From: Pedobacter sp. WC2423
GTDB lineage: Bacteria > Bacteroidota > Bacteroidia > Sphingobacteriales > Sphingobacteriaceae
Length of the DNA stretch: 64,000 nucleotides
Direction: 5' to 3'
Assembly (NCBI RefSeq): GCF_040822065.1
Contig: NZ_CP162005.1
Span: forward strand, 2,728,001 to 2,792,000
The notes under the pieces are model-generated. The model worked only from the letters and a program-made list of their open reading frames with translations. It had not been told where the DNA came from and made no database searches. Below, piece by piece: positions 9,202 through 17,689 of this stretch (its first letter is position 1; each line of letters starts with the position of its first letter). Position numbers and translations under genes: made by a program.

Positions 9202-9236
9202 AAGAGGACTCTTGCCTGCCCGGCAAGAGTCCTCTT
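9202..9236 (-). terminator. Intrinsic terminator after the phytase-like gene
   Basis: A perfect 15-bp stem with loop TGCCC, starting about 20 bp past the stop of the minus-strand phytase-like gene. The T-run is stronger on the plus-strand side (CTATTTTTT) than on the minus-strand side, so it may work in both directions. Confidence 0.75.
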
Positions 9237-9256
9237 CTATTTTTTATTGAAAAATA

Positions 9257-10555
9257 TTATAATTTAATCTTCACAAAATATAATCTGTTACGGTCAACGG
9301 TATTCGTAGCAGGAAGGATCTTAGGTGCAAATGAACCTTTATCTCCAGGAATTACCCCAAAATCATCATCATTGGAGATTACCAGAGTGTTTCCGTTTAC
9401 TAAAGCCATCCCTTCTGCTTTATCATGCGGATAAACGGACGGCAGATCTTTTAAAAGGTCAAGCACAACTGTTTTGCTGACTGGTACGATGCCTGCGGTC
9501 TGCAGACCTGCCAGATCTTTTAATTGTTCAGGAGTTTTACCCCCGAATAATTTGCCTGTTGCACTATTTGCAATGTCAGAAATATCTGTAGCCTGAGAAA
9601 GATCAATCTTAAATACTTTTTTGAAGGTAGCCGGATTAGTTAGTGCTCCTCCATAATCTCCATCCCTTTCCAGTGTTAAAAATGTGGTATTATTAACTGC
9701 AAGGATTTCACTAACTCCTGTTAACGATGTATTTTCCTGTAAATAAGCATATTGTTTAGTTGCGCCGGTAGCAATGTCAAAAGTTAAAATACGCAGCACA
9801 ACCGATCCCTTTACTTCTGCTTTAGATGGATTGAACATTGGCGACTGCATGATACCTACCAAAGTTTTTCCATCAGGAGTTATGGTTAAACCCTCCATAC
9901 CACGGTTCGGTTTACGTTTTGCCAATACCGCAGGAAGTTTACGGCCACCTGTACCATCTCCAAATGGATTTATACGCTCAATAGTCTTTCCGGACGGATC
10001 AAAGTGAACCAGATGTGGCCCATATTCATCACTCACCCAAAAACTGCCGTCAGCAGCGCGAACCAATCCTTCGGAATCAAGTCCGTCCTTACCTGGTGCC
10101 AGAACTGTCCCGTTAAGGTCAATAGCTGTTTCATCGGTTGAACCGGCACCTGTCAGATTTGGCAAACCATTTAAGTTGATCCCGGCAGCATTCTTTAATA
10201 AGATAGTTTGCTCTAAGACCAATTTTCCTTCTTTTAAACGGAATTTACCAATCTGAGGCGTGAAGTCAGGTTTACCAAATATTTTCACGTTATCGGTTGG
10301 CCCATCTGCATTGGGGCCACGGTCAGTTAACAGGTAAAAAACCGAAGGATCATTGGGATCAGCTGCTACAGCAGAACCAAAGCCTCCATTATATACTTTT
10401 ACCCCATTCGCGGCAGTCATCAATACTGCAGGATCTGAAGCTTCGGCCATATCGGGATAGGTTATATTTCCGGCAAGTGTTCCTCCATTATTCTTTTTAC
10501 AGGAATATAAGGATACAGTAAGCATAAGGCACGATGATAGTATAGCTTTTTTCAT
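9257..10555 (-). CDS. Phytase-like (esterase-like) lipoprotein
   Basis: 432 aa with a lipoprotein signal peptide (lipobox LYSC at about residue 19, then KKNNG). The mature part fits the phytase-like domain family (PF13449, often named esterase-like activity of phytase family): DGLDSEGLVRAADGSFWVSD and RGMEGLTITPDGKTL are its hallmark strands, a beta-propeller with Asp-rich loops, followed by a C-terminal DKAEGMALVNGNTLVISNDDD strand pair. It is probably anchored in the outer membrane or faces the periplasm. Activity on phytate is not shown for most members. Single gene with its own terminator. Confidence 0.88.
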   Translation of the reverse strand: MKKAILSSCLMLTVSLYSCKKNNGGTLAGNITYPDMAEASDPAVLMTAANGVKVYNGGFGSAVAADPNDPSVFYLLTDRGPNADGPTDNVKIFGKPDFTPQIGKFRLKEGKLVLEQTILLKNAAGINLNGLPNLTGAGSTDETAIDLNGTVLAPGKDGLDSEGLVRAADGSFWVSDEYGPHLVHFDPSGKTIERINPFGDGTGGRKLPAVLAKRKPNRGMEGLTITPDGKTLVGIMQSPMFNPSKAEVKGSVVLRILTFDIATGATKQYAYLQENTSLTGVSEILAVNNTTFLTLERDGDYGGALTNPATFKKVFKIDLSQATDISDIANSATGKLFGGKTPEQLKDLAGLQTAGIVPVSKTVVLDLLKDLPSVYPHDKAEGMALVNGNTLVISNDDDFGVIPGDKGSFAPKILPATNTVDRNRLYFVKIKL

Positions 10556-10739
10556 AAAATGTATTTAGATATGTTTTACAAAAAAATGGTTACACTGTCA
10601 ACTCAGTGTTAAGCCAGCATTGTTTAATAACTCCATAACTATTTCAAAATTGTATAAGTATTTAATTAATAACACAGAAATAATACATTTTCAGTAGAAA
10701 TTACTTATACTCGTAGTATCAAATATTAAAAAGAATCCT

Positions 10740-10910
10740 ATGGCAAAATTTACAACAGGCGCAATTGTAGCGCTAAAATCAGGCGGGCCGAATATGACTG
10801 CGGGTCCTTTAACAGAAACAGATTATGTGACTTGTTTCTGGTTTGATCAGAACCAATCCCTCCAAAGCGTAACGCTGCATGAAGATCTTCTGGTTGAAGC
10901 TGTAGTTTAA
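10740..10910 (+). CDS. YodC/DUF2158-like small protein
   Basis: 56 aa. It starts MAKFTTGAIVALKSGGPNMT and continues to a CFWF segment, matching the short family (YodC, DUF2158) with pattern KFxxGdxVxLKSGGPxMTV and C-x-WF. These are small beta-barrel, SH3-like proteins of unknown function. Length and motif agree with the family over the whole reading frame, so I consider it real despite its size. It lies divergent from the phytase-like gene. Confidence 0.8.
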   Translation: MAKFTTGAIVALKSGGPNMTAGPLTETDYVTCFWFDQNQSLQSVTLHEDLLVEAVV

Positions 10911-11003
10911 AAGATAAATTCCTCATTGATCAGATTAATGAGGAATTTATGAAATCCATCCGGATAAACAAAAGTATTCTTCAGCTCTGTCCAACGCTAT
11001 TTA

Positions 11004-11420
11004 TTAATCAGCAGGATATAATACAAAAGAATAAGGATTTGGAACAGGGCTTTTATAAGGACTATACAACCCCAGATAGCTGACCAGTTTACTTTCATCC
11101 ATTTTATGGATAAAAAAATCTGTTGACAGCAGGTAGAACTTGATCAGTTCAAAAATCTGGTTTGACTTCTCCGCTTTGATCCCTAAATAATAAAAGGCCT
11201 TCCACCTTAAATTAGTCATCACATTATTGGAAGAAGAACTAAAATAATCATTGACGTACTGCTCTACTCCGGCAGTATCCAGTTTCAGGTAATACAGTTC
11301 TTCTCTGATTAACATTACGGCGTGTTTCCGCAGCACCGGAGAAGCAATATATAATGCAGGAGGAAGAATTAATAATCCTGTTCCGATACCTGCCATGGCG
11401 ATGAATGTTCTTCTTTTCAT
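11004..11420 (-). CDS. Tat-signal protein accompanying a GMC oxidoreductase
   Basis: 138 aa. The N-terminus MKRRTFIAMAGIGTG followed by a hydrophobic stretch is a twin-arginine (Tat) signal. The remaining ~100 residues are helical with no metal-binding motif I can name. Its ATG comes 2 bp after the stop of the GMC oxidoreductase gene, so the two are coupled. Small Tat-exported partners (for example gluconate 2-dehydrogenase subunit 3-like) are common for GMC flavoproteins, and a similar chaperone, anchor or export role is inferred, not shown. Confidence 0.75.
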   Translation of the reverse strand: MKRRTFIAMAGIGTGLLILPPALYIASPVLRKHAVMLIREELYYLKLDTAGVEQYVNDYFSSSSNNVMTNLRWKAFYYLGIKAEKSNQIFELIKFYLLSTDFFIHKMDESKLVSYLGLYSPYKSPVPNPYSFVLYPAD

Positions 11421-11422
11421 AG

Positions 11423-12865
11423 CTAAAATGAATGATCTGCAGCATACAATGACATAGCTGATAGCGTCAGCGTTGGATTTGAGGCACTAAAAGTAGTAAA
11501 CGAACCGCTGCCCAGTACAAAAACATTTCTGTATTGATGGTGAACCATATTTTTATCCACTACACTGTCTGCCGCAGTTTTACCCATTCTTGTACCTCCT
11601 AAAATATGTCCTTCATTAGGAAAAGGATCCAGGAATTTTAATTTTTCAACAGGAAGACACGATAGAATTCCCGGAAGAACTTTTTTCATATTTTCCATTC
11701 CCTTCAGCGCATAATCGGATCTGCCGCCTTTAAAATTGATTTCAGGAACCAGCTTATCTGAAGTGGTGGTAATATAATTTGTGACCAGCGGTAAATCTTC
11801 AAAAATCATCCGGAAAGAAGTCATGTTTAACCATTTACCTCTTTCAAGCCGGATATTATAAGGTGCATTATTGGTTTCGATCAAACAGGCAGCATAATCT
11901 TTACGGTGATTGCCATCATATAACATATAACCATTTGCGTTTACCCAGGTACTGCCGCCGGTGTTTTTCAGGTTGTCCAGGTAAATTAAAACCTGCATGC
12001 CAAGCTGCTCTCCAAATCCTTTACCAGTCAATGGATTACGATCACCCGAATTTAACAGGATATTCGAATTAAACATTGGATTAGCCCCCAGAACAATAAC
12101 CTCCCCGGCAATCTCATAATCCTTTCCGTCTTTCACGTAACACACTTTTTTTGCCACATTGCCTGCGGTTTCCAGGCGGTAAACCTGTGCGCCATATAAA
12201 AGCTCTACCTGTGCGTTCTGATAAACGTCAATACCAGAATTCTCTATGGTGAATTTAGCATCTACCGGACAAACATCACAGCTTGAGTTGGCCATACATT
12301 GATTTCTTCCTTTTGTACCTCTGCTTGCTCTTGCAGTAGGTTGGCTGATATACTGATTGCCATATTTCTGATTCAGTATTTTATCTATCGGGCTGAAATT
12401 ATGAGGTGGAAGCGGGTATTTACTTTTCTTAGGAAAAGGTGTTCCTTCAGGCCCGGAAATAGCCATTATTTCTTCTGCTTCCTCATAATAAGGATCAAGC
12501 TCTTCATAAGTGACCGGCCAGTCATTTGCTACCCCGAATAACGTTTTCATTTTAAAATCAGAAGGCATAAATCTCGGTGTACATCCCCACCAGCAATTGG
12601 AACTTCCTCCAAAAGCGGTAGTAAAAGGCCATCTTTTTTCCGGGGTTTTATTAATGATCTGATCTTCCCACGAGTTACCAGAAGCCGGGGAATCAGCAAG
12701 TTCCCCTCTTTTGAGCTTTAATCTTTCACTATGCGGGAATAACTGTCCGCGTTCAAGCACAAGAATCTTCTTCACTCCCTTATTCTTTTCCAGATATTTC
12801 TTCAGAAAAAATGTAGAAGAGAAGCCGGTACCGACAATAATTAAATCGTAATAATCGTATTTCAT
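11423..12865 (-). CDS. GMC family oxidoreductase
   Basis: 480 aa FAD-dependent oxidoreductase. The N-terminal dinucleotide-binding motif reads IIVGTGFSS (third Gly of GxGxxG replaced by Ser) with LVLERG closing the Rossmann unit. SNCWWGCTPR and the C-terminal HILGGTRMG and SNPTLTLSA blocks are GMC_oxred_C hallmarks. A Cys cluster (CMANSSCDVC) sits mid-protein. No signal peptide of its own; the Tat protein right downstream may export it. It follows the UbiA and HAD genes on the same strand. Its start codon lies inside the first unit of a 99-bp tandem repeat, so the 5' leader has been rearranged. Confidence 0.92.
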   Translation of the reverse strand: MKYDYYDLIIVGTGFSSTFFLKKYLEKNKGVKKILVLERGQLFPHSERLKLKRGELADSPASGNSWEDQIINKTPEKRWPFTTAFGGSSNCWWGCTPRFMPSDFKMKTLFGVANDWPVTYEELDPYYEEAEEIMAISGPEGTPFPKKSKYPLPPHNFSPIDKILNQKYGNQYISQPTARASRGTKGRNQCMANSSCDVCPVDAKFTIENSGIDVYQNAQVELLYGAQVYRLETAGNVAKKVCYVKDGKDYEIAGEVIVLGANPMFNSNILLNSGDRNPLTGKGFGEQLGMQVLIYLDNLKNTGGSTWVNANGYMLYDGNHRKDYAACLIETNNAPYNIRLERGKWLNMTSFRMIFEDLPLVTNYITTTSDKLVPEINFKGGRSDYALKGMENMKKVLPGILSCLPVEKLKFLDPFPNEGHILGGTRMGKTAADSVVDKNMVHHQYRNVFVLGSGSFTTFSASNPTLTLSAMSLYAADHSF

Positions 12866-13089
12866 CTATTTACTTATTGTTTTTTCCGTCAGATGGAGCC
12901 TTTGATAATCAAAATAATTATTGCCCTTCGGGTTTAATAATTATTTTGATTATGTCGGGTTCATCTATTTACTTATTGTTTTTTCCGTCAGATGGAGCCT
13001 TTGATAATCAAAATAATTATTGCCCTTCGGGTTTAATAATTATTTTGATTATGTCGGGTTCATCTATTTACTTGTCAAAGGCTCCATCT
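12861..13089. repeat. 99-bp tandem repeat with nested palindromes
   Basis: Two identical 99-bp units (12861-12959 and 12960-13058) and the first 15 nt of a third (13059-13073). Each unit holds a perfect 17-bp inverted repeat (in unit 1: 12906-12922 with 12936-12952) around a GC-rich mini-stem (CCC-TTC-GGG). An outer pair of 15-nt arms, 12891-12905 and 13075-13089, is also a perfect inverted repeat enclosing the array. The array fills the UbiA-GMC gap, and the first unit includes the GMC ATG (12863-12865). A degraded copy of the unit's first part continues at about 13083-13113. Confidence 0.9.
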
Positions 13090-13119
13090 ATTTATTGTTT
13101 TTTTCCATCAATTGGATAA

Positions 13120-14109
13120 CTAATAATTGGATGCGTTTTTAAGGAACCAATATAGCCATGGAATATCAACAAACATCAAAATGCAAAGCAATGCCGTAAA
13201 AAGAAATAAATATAACATAAACCACTTACGTGTATGTAGTTTTTCGGAACCTTGAACCGGAGAATCGTTTAATAATCCAATTCTGAGATACCAGGAAAAT
13301 AACAAAGCAAAAAACGGAAAACTAACCAGTAATTCTATTCTGTCTTTAATCAGGAAAATACCCATAAAAAAGGCAGAGGTAATCGCATAAAAAAACATGG
13401 AGACCAGTAAGCTGTTCTCGGTATAAAACTTAAACGATCTCCGGTACTGACCAGCTGTTTCAGGATTTCCAATCATCCTGTATTCTGCAAAACGTTTAGT
13501 AGCCATTAAAAATGCACCTCCCATCCAGTAGGCAACAATGATACTGGTTGGAGGAAAAGTATTGATCCAGTCGAAATCCCATTTGCTGTCCGGAGCACCT
13601 AGTGCGGGAGAAAATATAAACCAGCCTAAACCAAAACGGATAGGATTATTAACTGATTCAGAGAGTACATCAAGAAATACACGCTCTTTGCTCCTGAAAG
13701 GCCTTACATTATAAATAACCCCCATGAACAAAAGAAATGCTGAAAGGAGTATAAATTTATAGGAGATCAGATAAGCTAATGACAAGCCAATAATTACCAA
13801 AACACCGTATTCCAGGTAAACTAACTTTGGGTTTACCGTATATACAACGGAAGACCTGTTCTTTTTTAAAGGATGAAATCTGTCGAAATCCGCATCCAGG
13901 TATTCATTGATTACATAGTTTGCCGATGCGATTAAACAAGTACTGATAATCCCGACAATGATTTTAAAGAACAGATGACTGTCTATAGGAGTTTTAAATA
14001 CGGATAATGCAAACAGCATCCCGGGTACCATGAAAATGTTCTTTACCCAGCTATCCGGGCGGGCGAGGGCTATATAATCTTTAAAACCCGCCTTTTTTTT
14101 AACCGTCAT
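13120..14109 (-). CDS. UbiA prenyltransferase, decaprenyl-phosphate phosphoribosyltransferase-like
   Basis: 329 aa with about eight to nine membrane helices. The first Asp-rich motif reads NEYLDADFDRFHPLKKNR (from about residue 68), where the HP-x-KK-x-R tail is characteristic of the branch that moves 5-phosphoribose from PRPP to polyprenyl phosphate (mycobacterial Rv3806c type). DSWVKNIFMVPG near residue 19 also fits this branch. The second motif is around YNVRPFRS...FLDVLSES. An HAD phosphatase gene ends 10 bp upstream, matching the kinase-free route polyprenyl-P to polyprenyl-P-ribose-5P to polyprenyl-P-ribose. Substrate inferred from family, not proven. Confidence 0.88.
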   Translation of the reverse strand: MTVKKKAGFKDYIALARPDSWVKNIFMVPGMLFALSVFKTPIDSHLFFKIIVGIISTCLIASANYVINEYLDADFDRFHPLKKNRSSVVYTVNPKLVYLEYGVLVIIGLSLAYLISYKFILLSAFLLFMGVIYNVRPFRSKERVFLDVLSESVNNPIRFGLGWFIFSPALGAPDSKWDFDWINTFPPTSIIVAYWMGGAFLMATKRFAEYRMIGNPETAGQYRRSFKFYTENSLLVSMFFYAITSAFFMGIFLIKDRIELLVSFPFFALLFSWYLRIGLLNDSPVQGSEKLHTRKWFMLYLFLFTALLCILMFVDIPWLYWFLKNASNY

Positions 14110-14119
14110 TTACAATCTC

Positions 14120-14797
14120 TTATTTATAATGTTCTCTTAAACTATTTGCAAGCACTGTATATAAAGTACCTGAGTTATATTTATTGATATTGAGGTAGCC
14201 TATTTTGGCTTGGTCAGCACATATTCCATCCAGTTCGTCACGGTCACCTATATAAAGACATTCTGCTGAATTAACATCAAAATGCTCCATGATATGAAAC
14301 AACGCTATTGGTTTCGGTTTCAAACAATTAATCCGTGCATCAGTAGATGCAACCACTAAATCAGCTTCAACCCTTAAAGCTTTTAGCTTGTCAGTTGCCT
14401 TATAATCTGAGTAAATAGCCACTTTGACCTGATGCCCTTTTAACAGCTGCAAAAATGGATATAATTCAGCGTATCGGCAAGCATATAAATAGGGATTTGG
14501 AAATTCAAACATCCATTTCGAAACGACATTTTTAATCCTTTCCAAAGGTATATTTACTTTAGCTGCACACCACTGGTATTGCTCAACTTCAAGATCATTA
14601 CTGCAATAACCCGCTCTTTTTTCACGTTCTGAACGAAAAAAATATAAAATCAGAAGATCTTTGAGTTGTAACGGTCTCACTAAATAGTATTTTAGCAAGG
14701 CAAATAACATTTTTCTTCTTAATCCGGACTGATTGTATAAAGTACCGTCTACATCAAGAATCAGTACTTTTATTTTCCCCCAATCTATAACATTCAC
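14120..14797 (-). CDS. HAD family hydrolase
   Basis: 225 aa phosphatase of the haloacid dehalogenase superfamily. Motif I is ILDVDGTLYN (nucleophile Asp and acid/base Asp near residues 15-17), motif II is the Ser in IYSDYKA, motif III the Lys in CLKPKP, and motif IV is YIGDRDELDG. The cap is a small helical insert. It is first in the HAD, UbiA, GMC, Tat-protein series. HAD phosphatases are regularly next to or fused with decaprenyl-phosphate phosphoribosyltransferase-like UbiA enzymes, so removal of the ribose 5-phosphate is a reasonable inference. Confidence 0.92.
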   Translation of the reverse strand: MNVIDWGKIKVLILDVDGTLYNQSGLRRKMLFALLKYYLVRPLQLKDLLILYFFRSEREKRAGYCSNDLEVEQYQWCAAKVNIPLERIKNVVSKWMFEFPNPYLYACRYAELYPFLQLLKGHQVKVAIYSDYKATDKLKALRVEADLVVASTDARINCLKPKPIALFHIMEHFDVNSAECLYIGDRDELDGICADQAKIGYLNINKYNSGTLYTVLANSLREHYK

Positions 14798-14877
14798 CTA
14801 TGGCTATTTAAATAATCTTTAAATTTATAAATTATTTGCACTAATTAAAAAGCTTCCAATGACTGAATATCACTCAT

Positions 14878-16491
14878 ATGTGTAAAAAACAATCCAGCGA
14901 TCTCAAAAACCAAAATATTTGGTACAGTATAATTATTGGATGCGGTATATTCGTTCGTCTTTTCCATCTTTTTTATAACCGTTCGCTATGGCTGGATGAA
15001 TGTTATCTGGCTACCAGCCTGATCAAAATGAATTATATTGAGCTGGTAACACACCCGCTGGACTATCAGCAAAAAGCCCCGATTGGTTTTTTATGGAGCG
15101 TTAAAACATGCATTTATCTTTTAGGGACGAATGAAATGGTATTGCGTCTATTTCCTATGCTGTGCGGTATAGTTTCAATTGTGCTGTTCATTCCTGTAGC
15201 CAAATATTTTCTTCGCCCATTGGCAGCAGTAACGGCGGTTGCCATTTTAGCAATGGCTCCTCCCCTTGTTTTCCATTCCGTTGAGATTAAACAGTATTCA
15301 ACTGAGCTGCTGGCAACCGTACTGATCTTGTATATTTATATCCGCTATCAGCATCGGTTAACCTGGGGATCACTCCTGACCTGGGGGCTTTCAGGAGCAG
15401 TAATTCTCTGGTTTTCTTACTCTTCTATATTTATTCTGGCTGGAATTGCGACTGGCATCAGCTGTAAAAATCTTTACAGAAGAGACTGGAAATTATTTTT
15501 CAGGCAACTCGTTCCTTTTTTATTATGGGTAGCTGGTTTTGCCCTGAACTACCTGTTATTTACACACAAACATGCGGAGTCTAAATGGGCAGCTGAATGG
15601 TTTGATTTTTATCATTATTTTATGCCATTGCCACCAGTCAACATGGAGGAATTGCGTTGGTATCCTGCGGCTTTATATCATTTAATAGCATATCCGCTTG
15701 GCCTGAGCTGGAAATTATATACTGGAAATTCTGTTTTGCTTAAAGCAATCCTGAATACTCCGTGGTTACCTCTGATCGGGTTATTTTACGGAATATGGCT
15801 TTTTATTCAAGAGAAAAAATATGCGCTGATCCTGCTATTTCCTTTTTTGTTTATGTGCCTGGCTTCAGGCCTTAAACTTTACCCTTTAAATGAACGGTTC
15901 TGGGTTTTTATTTGCCCTTTGCTCCTCCTCTTTATTGTCAAAGGAATAGATCAGATTGGTTCTTTTTTCAAATCTGAGCGAATGAAACTGCTGTTATTTA
16001 TCCTCTTGATTGCAGCACCAGTTTACAGCGCCGTACAAACACTGGCATATCCGGATGAATTTATCATTCATAAAAGATCTTTTCAAAAACAGGCACTGGC
16101 TTATATCAATAGTCAGTTTAAACCGGGTGACTTAGTTTATGTGTATTGGAATGACCTGCCTGGCTATCGTTTTTACAAGCATACTTACCCTTATAATTTT
16201 ACCGCGCTCGAAGGAGGAGATTACCGCAAAATTTCAACCAGCTATCCGGACTACTTGAATCATTTACAAAAGGATTTTAAATCATTTGAAGGAAAAAAAA
16301 GAATCTGGGTAATTTATAATCATCTTATTCTAACGGATATTGGCGATGAAATAGATCAGCCTGCCTGGTATTATTTAAAAAATGTAAACCCTACAGATCG
16401 CCTGATGAGCCATCTCTCCACGTTAGGGAAACAAGAAAATGTTTATACGTCATTTGATGTAAAGGTTAGTTTAATTACGTTGAAACCTTAA
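14878..16491 (+). CDS. GT-C glycosyltransferase, family 39/ArnT-like
   Basis: 537 aa with about ten membrane helices and a soluble C-terminal domain (from about residue 385). The first extracytoplasmic loop holds SLWLDECYLA, the D-E pair that binds the polyprenyl-phosphate sugar donor in PMT and ArnT enzymes. It uses a lipid-linked sugar on the periplasmic side. It diverges from the HAD/UbiA genes across an 80-bp gap, so the UbiA product is a possible donor. Acceptor unknown. Confidence 0.85.
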   Translation: MCKKQSSDLKNQNIWYSIIIGCGIFVRLFHLFYNRSLWLDECYLATSLIKMNYIELVTHPLDYQQKAPIGFLWSVKTCIYLLGTNEMVLRLFPMLCGIVSIVLFIPVAKYFLRPLAAVTAVAILAMAPPLVFHSVEIKQYSTELLATVLILYIYIRYQHRLTWGSLLTWGLSGAVILWFSYSSIFILAGIATGISCKNLYRRDWKLFFRQLVPFLLWVAGFALNYLLFTHKHAESKWAAEWFDFYHYFMPLPPVNMEELRWYPAALYHLIAYPLGLSWKLYTGNSVLLKAILNTPWLPLIGLFYGIWLFIQEKKYALILLFPFLFMCLASGLKLYPLNERFWVFICPLLLLFIVKGIDQIGSFFKSERMKLLLFILLIAAPVYSAVQTLAYPDEFIIHKRSFQKQALAYINSQFKPGDLVYVYWNDLPGYRFYKHTYPYNFTALEGGDYRKISTSYPDYLNHLQKDFKSFEGKKRIWVIYNHLILTDIGDEIDQPAWYYLKNVNPTDRLMSHLSTLGKQENVYTSFDVKVSLITLKP

Positions 16492-16501
16492 AAAAATAAA
16501 A

Positions 16502-16527
16502 GCGGCTCTCCATTAGTGAAGAGCCGC
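16502..16527 (-). terminator. Intrinsic terminator after the PI-PLC-like gene
   Basis: An 8-bp stem (GCGGCTCT / AGAGCCGC) with a 10-nt loop. On the minus strand a T-run (TTTTATTTTTTT) follows, ending the transcript of the PLC-like gene. It lies 10 bp past the convergent glycosyltransferase stop. Confidence 0.75.
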
Positions 16528-16580
16528 CTGATTCAGCTTGTTAAGACCGGGATCAACCACTGGAATTAAATATATTAACC

Positions 16581-17642
16581 TTATTTAAAAAGCGGATTCA
16601 CTCTGAAATACTTGTCATCTTTAAAACTCACTACATAGTCAGATTTAAAATGAGTACTCTTTAAATAATAGTCGGTAGTAATGATCTGGGCTCCCGAAGC
16701 ACATGCTGCATCAAAATTAGAGCGGTCATTACGGCGCGCTTCCTGTGTATCAGAATCTGCACGGGTACGGATAATATACCCTTTTTTAACCAGCTGAGGA
16801 ATCATTGGGTCTTTAGCATTGTTGATGATCATCATGCCAGCCTCAGGTTTGCCGGCAGCAGCATTTACAAATAATACCCTGTTTTTTAGTGAAGGATGAC
16901 CTTTGATATAAAGTTCCATCTTCTCCCCTTTCTGGTCAAGAATGAAAAGAAACTTTCCTCTTGCTGCTGAAAGTAAAGGCCAGTTATCTTTTAAGACTGC
17001 GGCTTCCAATGTTTTATAATTTCCTCTCACCACATCTGGTGTGATTATCTTATCTATGCCAAGTCCATCCAGCAATGCCTTGTCCAGCGCATCAAATGTT
17101 TCTGCTGTAAATTGTTCGGGATCACTGAAACCCTCCCCTTTTATTTTATTGTCTTTAGCTTCCAGTGTGATAAATACCGGGGTATGATCCGGATGTGCAT
17201 CCGACCATTTTCTCAATTTTGCCAATCCGCCTTTCAAGGTCAGAAAATCACTTCTGAAATCCAGATCCTGAATATGAAAAACTTTAAAACCTGGTGCATC
17301 CATTTCTTTAGCTACATCGTAGGGAGCCTGATCTTTTGCCCAGCTCAATCCCCGGGGATGTGCATATTTCCCTCCTTTTGCATCTGCATAAACATCAATT
17401 TCAAGATTTCTTAACCCAAGATCAAGTTGTTCGGTTACACCAATATGCTCATAGTCTATCTTGCTGGCCGATACAGAATCCTTTTTCCTGAATACGTCAA
17501 ACAAATGAGGATCAATCGCTTTCTTATAACTGTTATGTGATCCAATAACCTGGATCTTATTAATTGGTAAATTATCCCCATCTTTTGGTATCAATAATGG
17601 AAATACGAACAATAGCAATGCGCTGGAAACTGTCTTTATCAT
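16581..17642 (-). CDS. Calcium-dependent PI-PLC-like phosphodiesterase, secreted
   Basis: 353 aa with a signal peptide (about 20 residues). The body matches the calcium-dependent phosphoinositide-specific phospholipase C group (PI-PLC-C1): QVIGSHNSYKK at about 31-41 has the first catalytic His, LRNLEIDVYAD gives the metal-binding Glu and Asp, FKVFHIQDLD carries the second His, and VFITLEAKDNK another acidic strand. It likely cuts phosphodiester bonds in inositol- or glycerophospho-compounds outside the cytoplasm. It follows susD after a hairpin, so it is probably the enzyme of the SusCD locus. Confidence 0.85.
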   Translation of the reverse strand: MIKTVSSALLLFVFPLLIPKDGDNLPINKIQVIGSHNSYKKAIDPHLFDVFRKKDSVSASKIDYEHIGVTEQLDLGLRNLEIDVYADAKGGKYAHPRGLSWAKDQAPYDVAKEMDAPGFKVFHIQDLDFRSDFLTLKGGLAKLRKWSDAHPDHTPVFITLEAKDNKIKGEGFSDPEQFTAETFDALDKALLDGLGIDKIITPDVVRGNYKTLEAAVLKDNWPLLSAARGKFLFILDQKGEKMELYIKGHPSLKNRVLFVNAAAGKPEAGMMIINNAKDPMIPQLVKKGYIIRTRADSDTQEARRNDRSNFDAACASGAQIITTDYYLKSTHFKSDYVVSFKDDKYFRVNPLFK

Positions 17643-17657
17643 AAGTATTAAAATGAG

Positions 17658-17681
17658 AACAGCCGGAAAAAACCGGCTGTT
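17658..17681 (-). terminator. Hairpin between susD and the PLC-like gene
   Basis: A 9-bp perfect stem (AACAGCCGG / CCGGCTGTT) with a six-base homopolymer loop, starting 9 bp past the susD stop. The T-run after it is weak (CATTTTAA), so it may act as a partial terminator or an mRNA-stabilising stem that sets the susCD to PLC ratio. Confidence 0.6.
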
Positions 17682-17689
17682 TAAAAGAA

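Noticed and set aside
12861..13113. CRISPR array
   Set aside because: Only two full units, no unique spacers and no cas genes; the unit itself is a palindrome.
12877..13119. 80-codon plus-strand frame with a repeated peptide
   Set aside because: The repeated peptide is only the 99-bp DNA repeat, whose length is a multiple of three, read in one frame.
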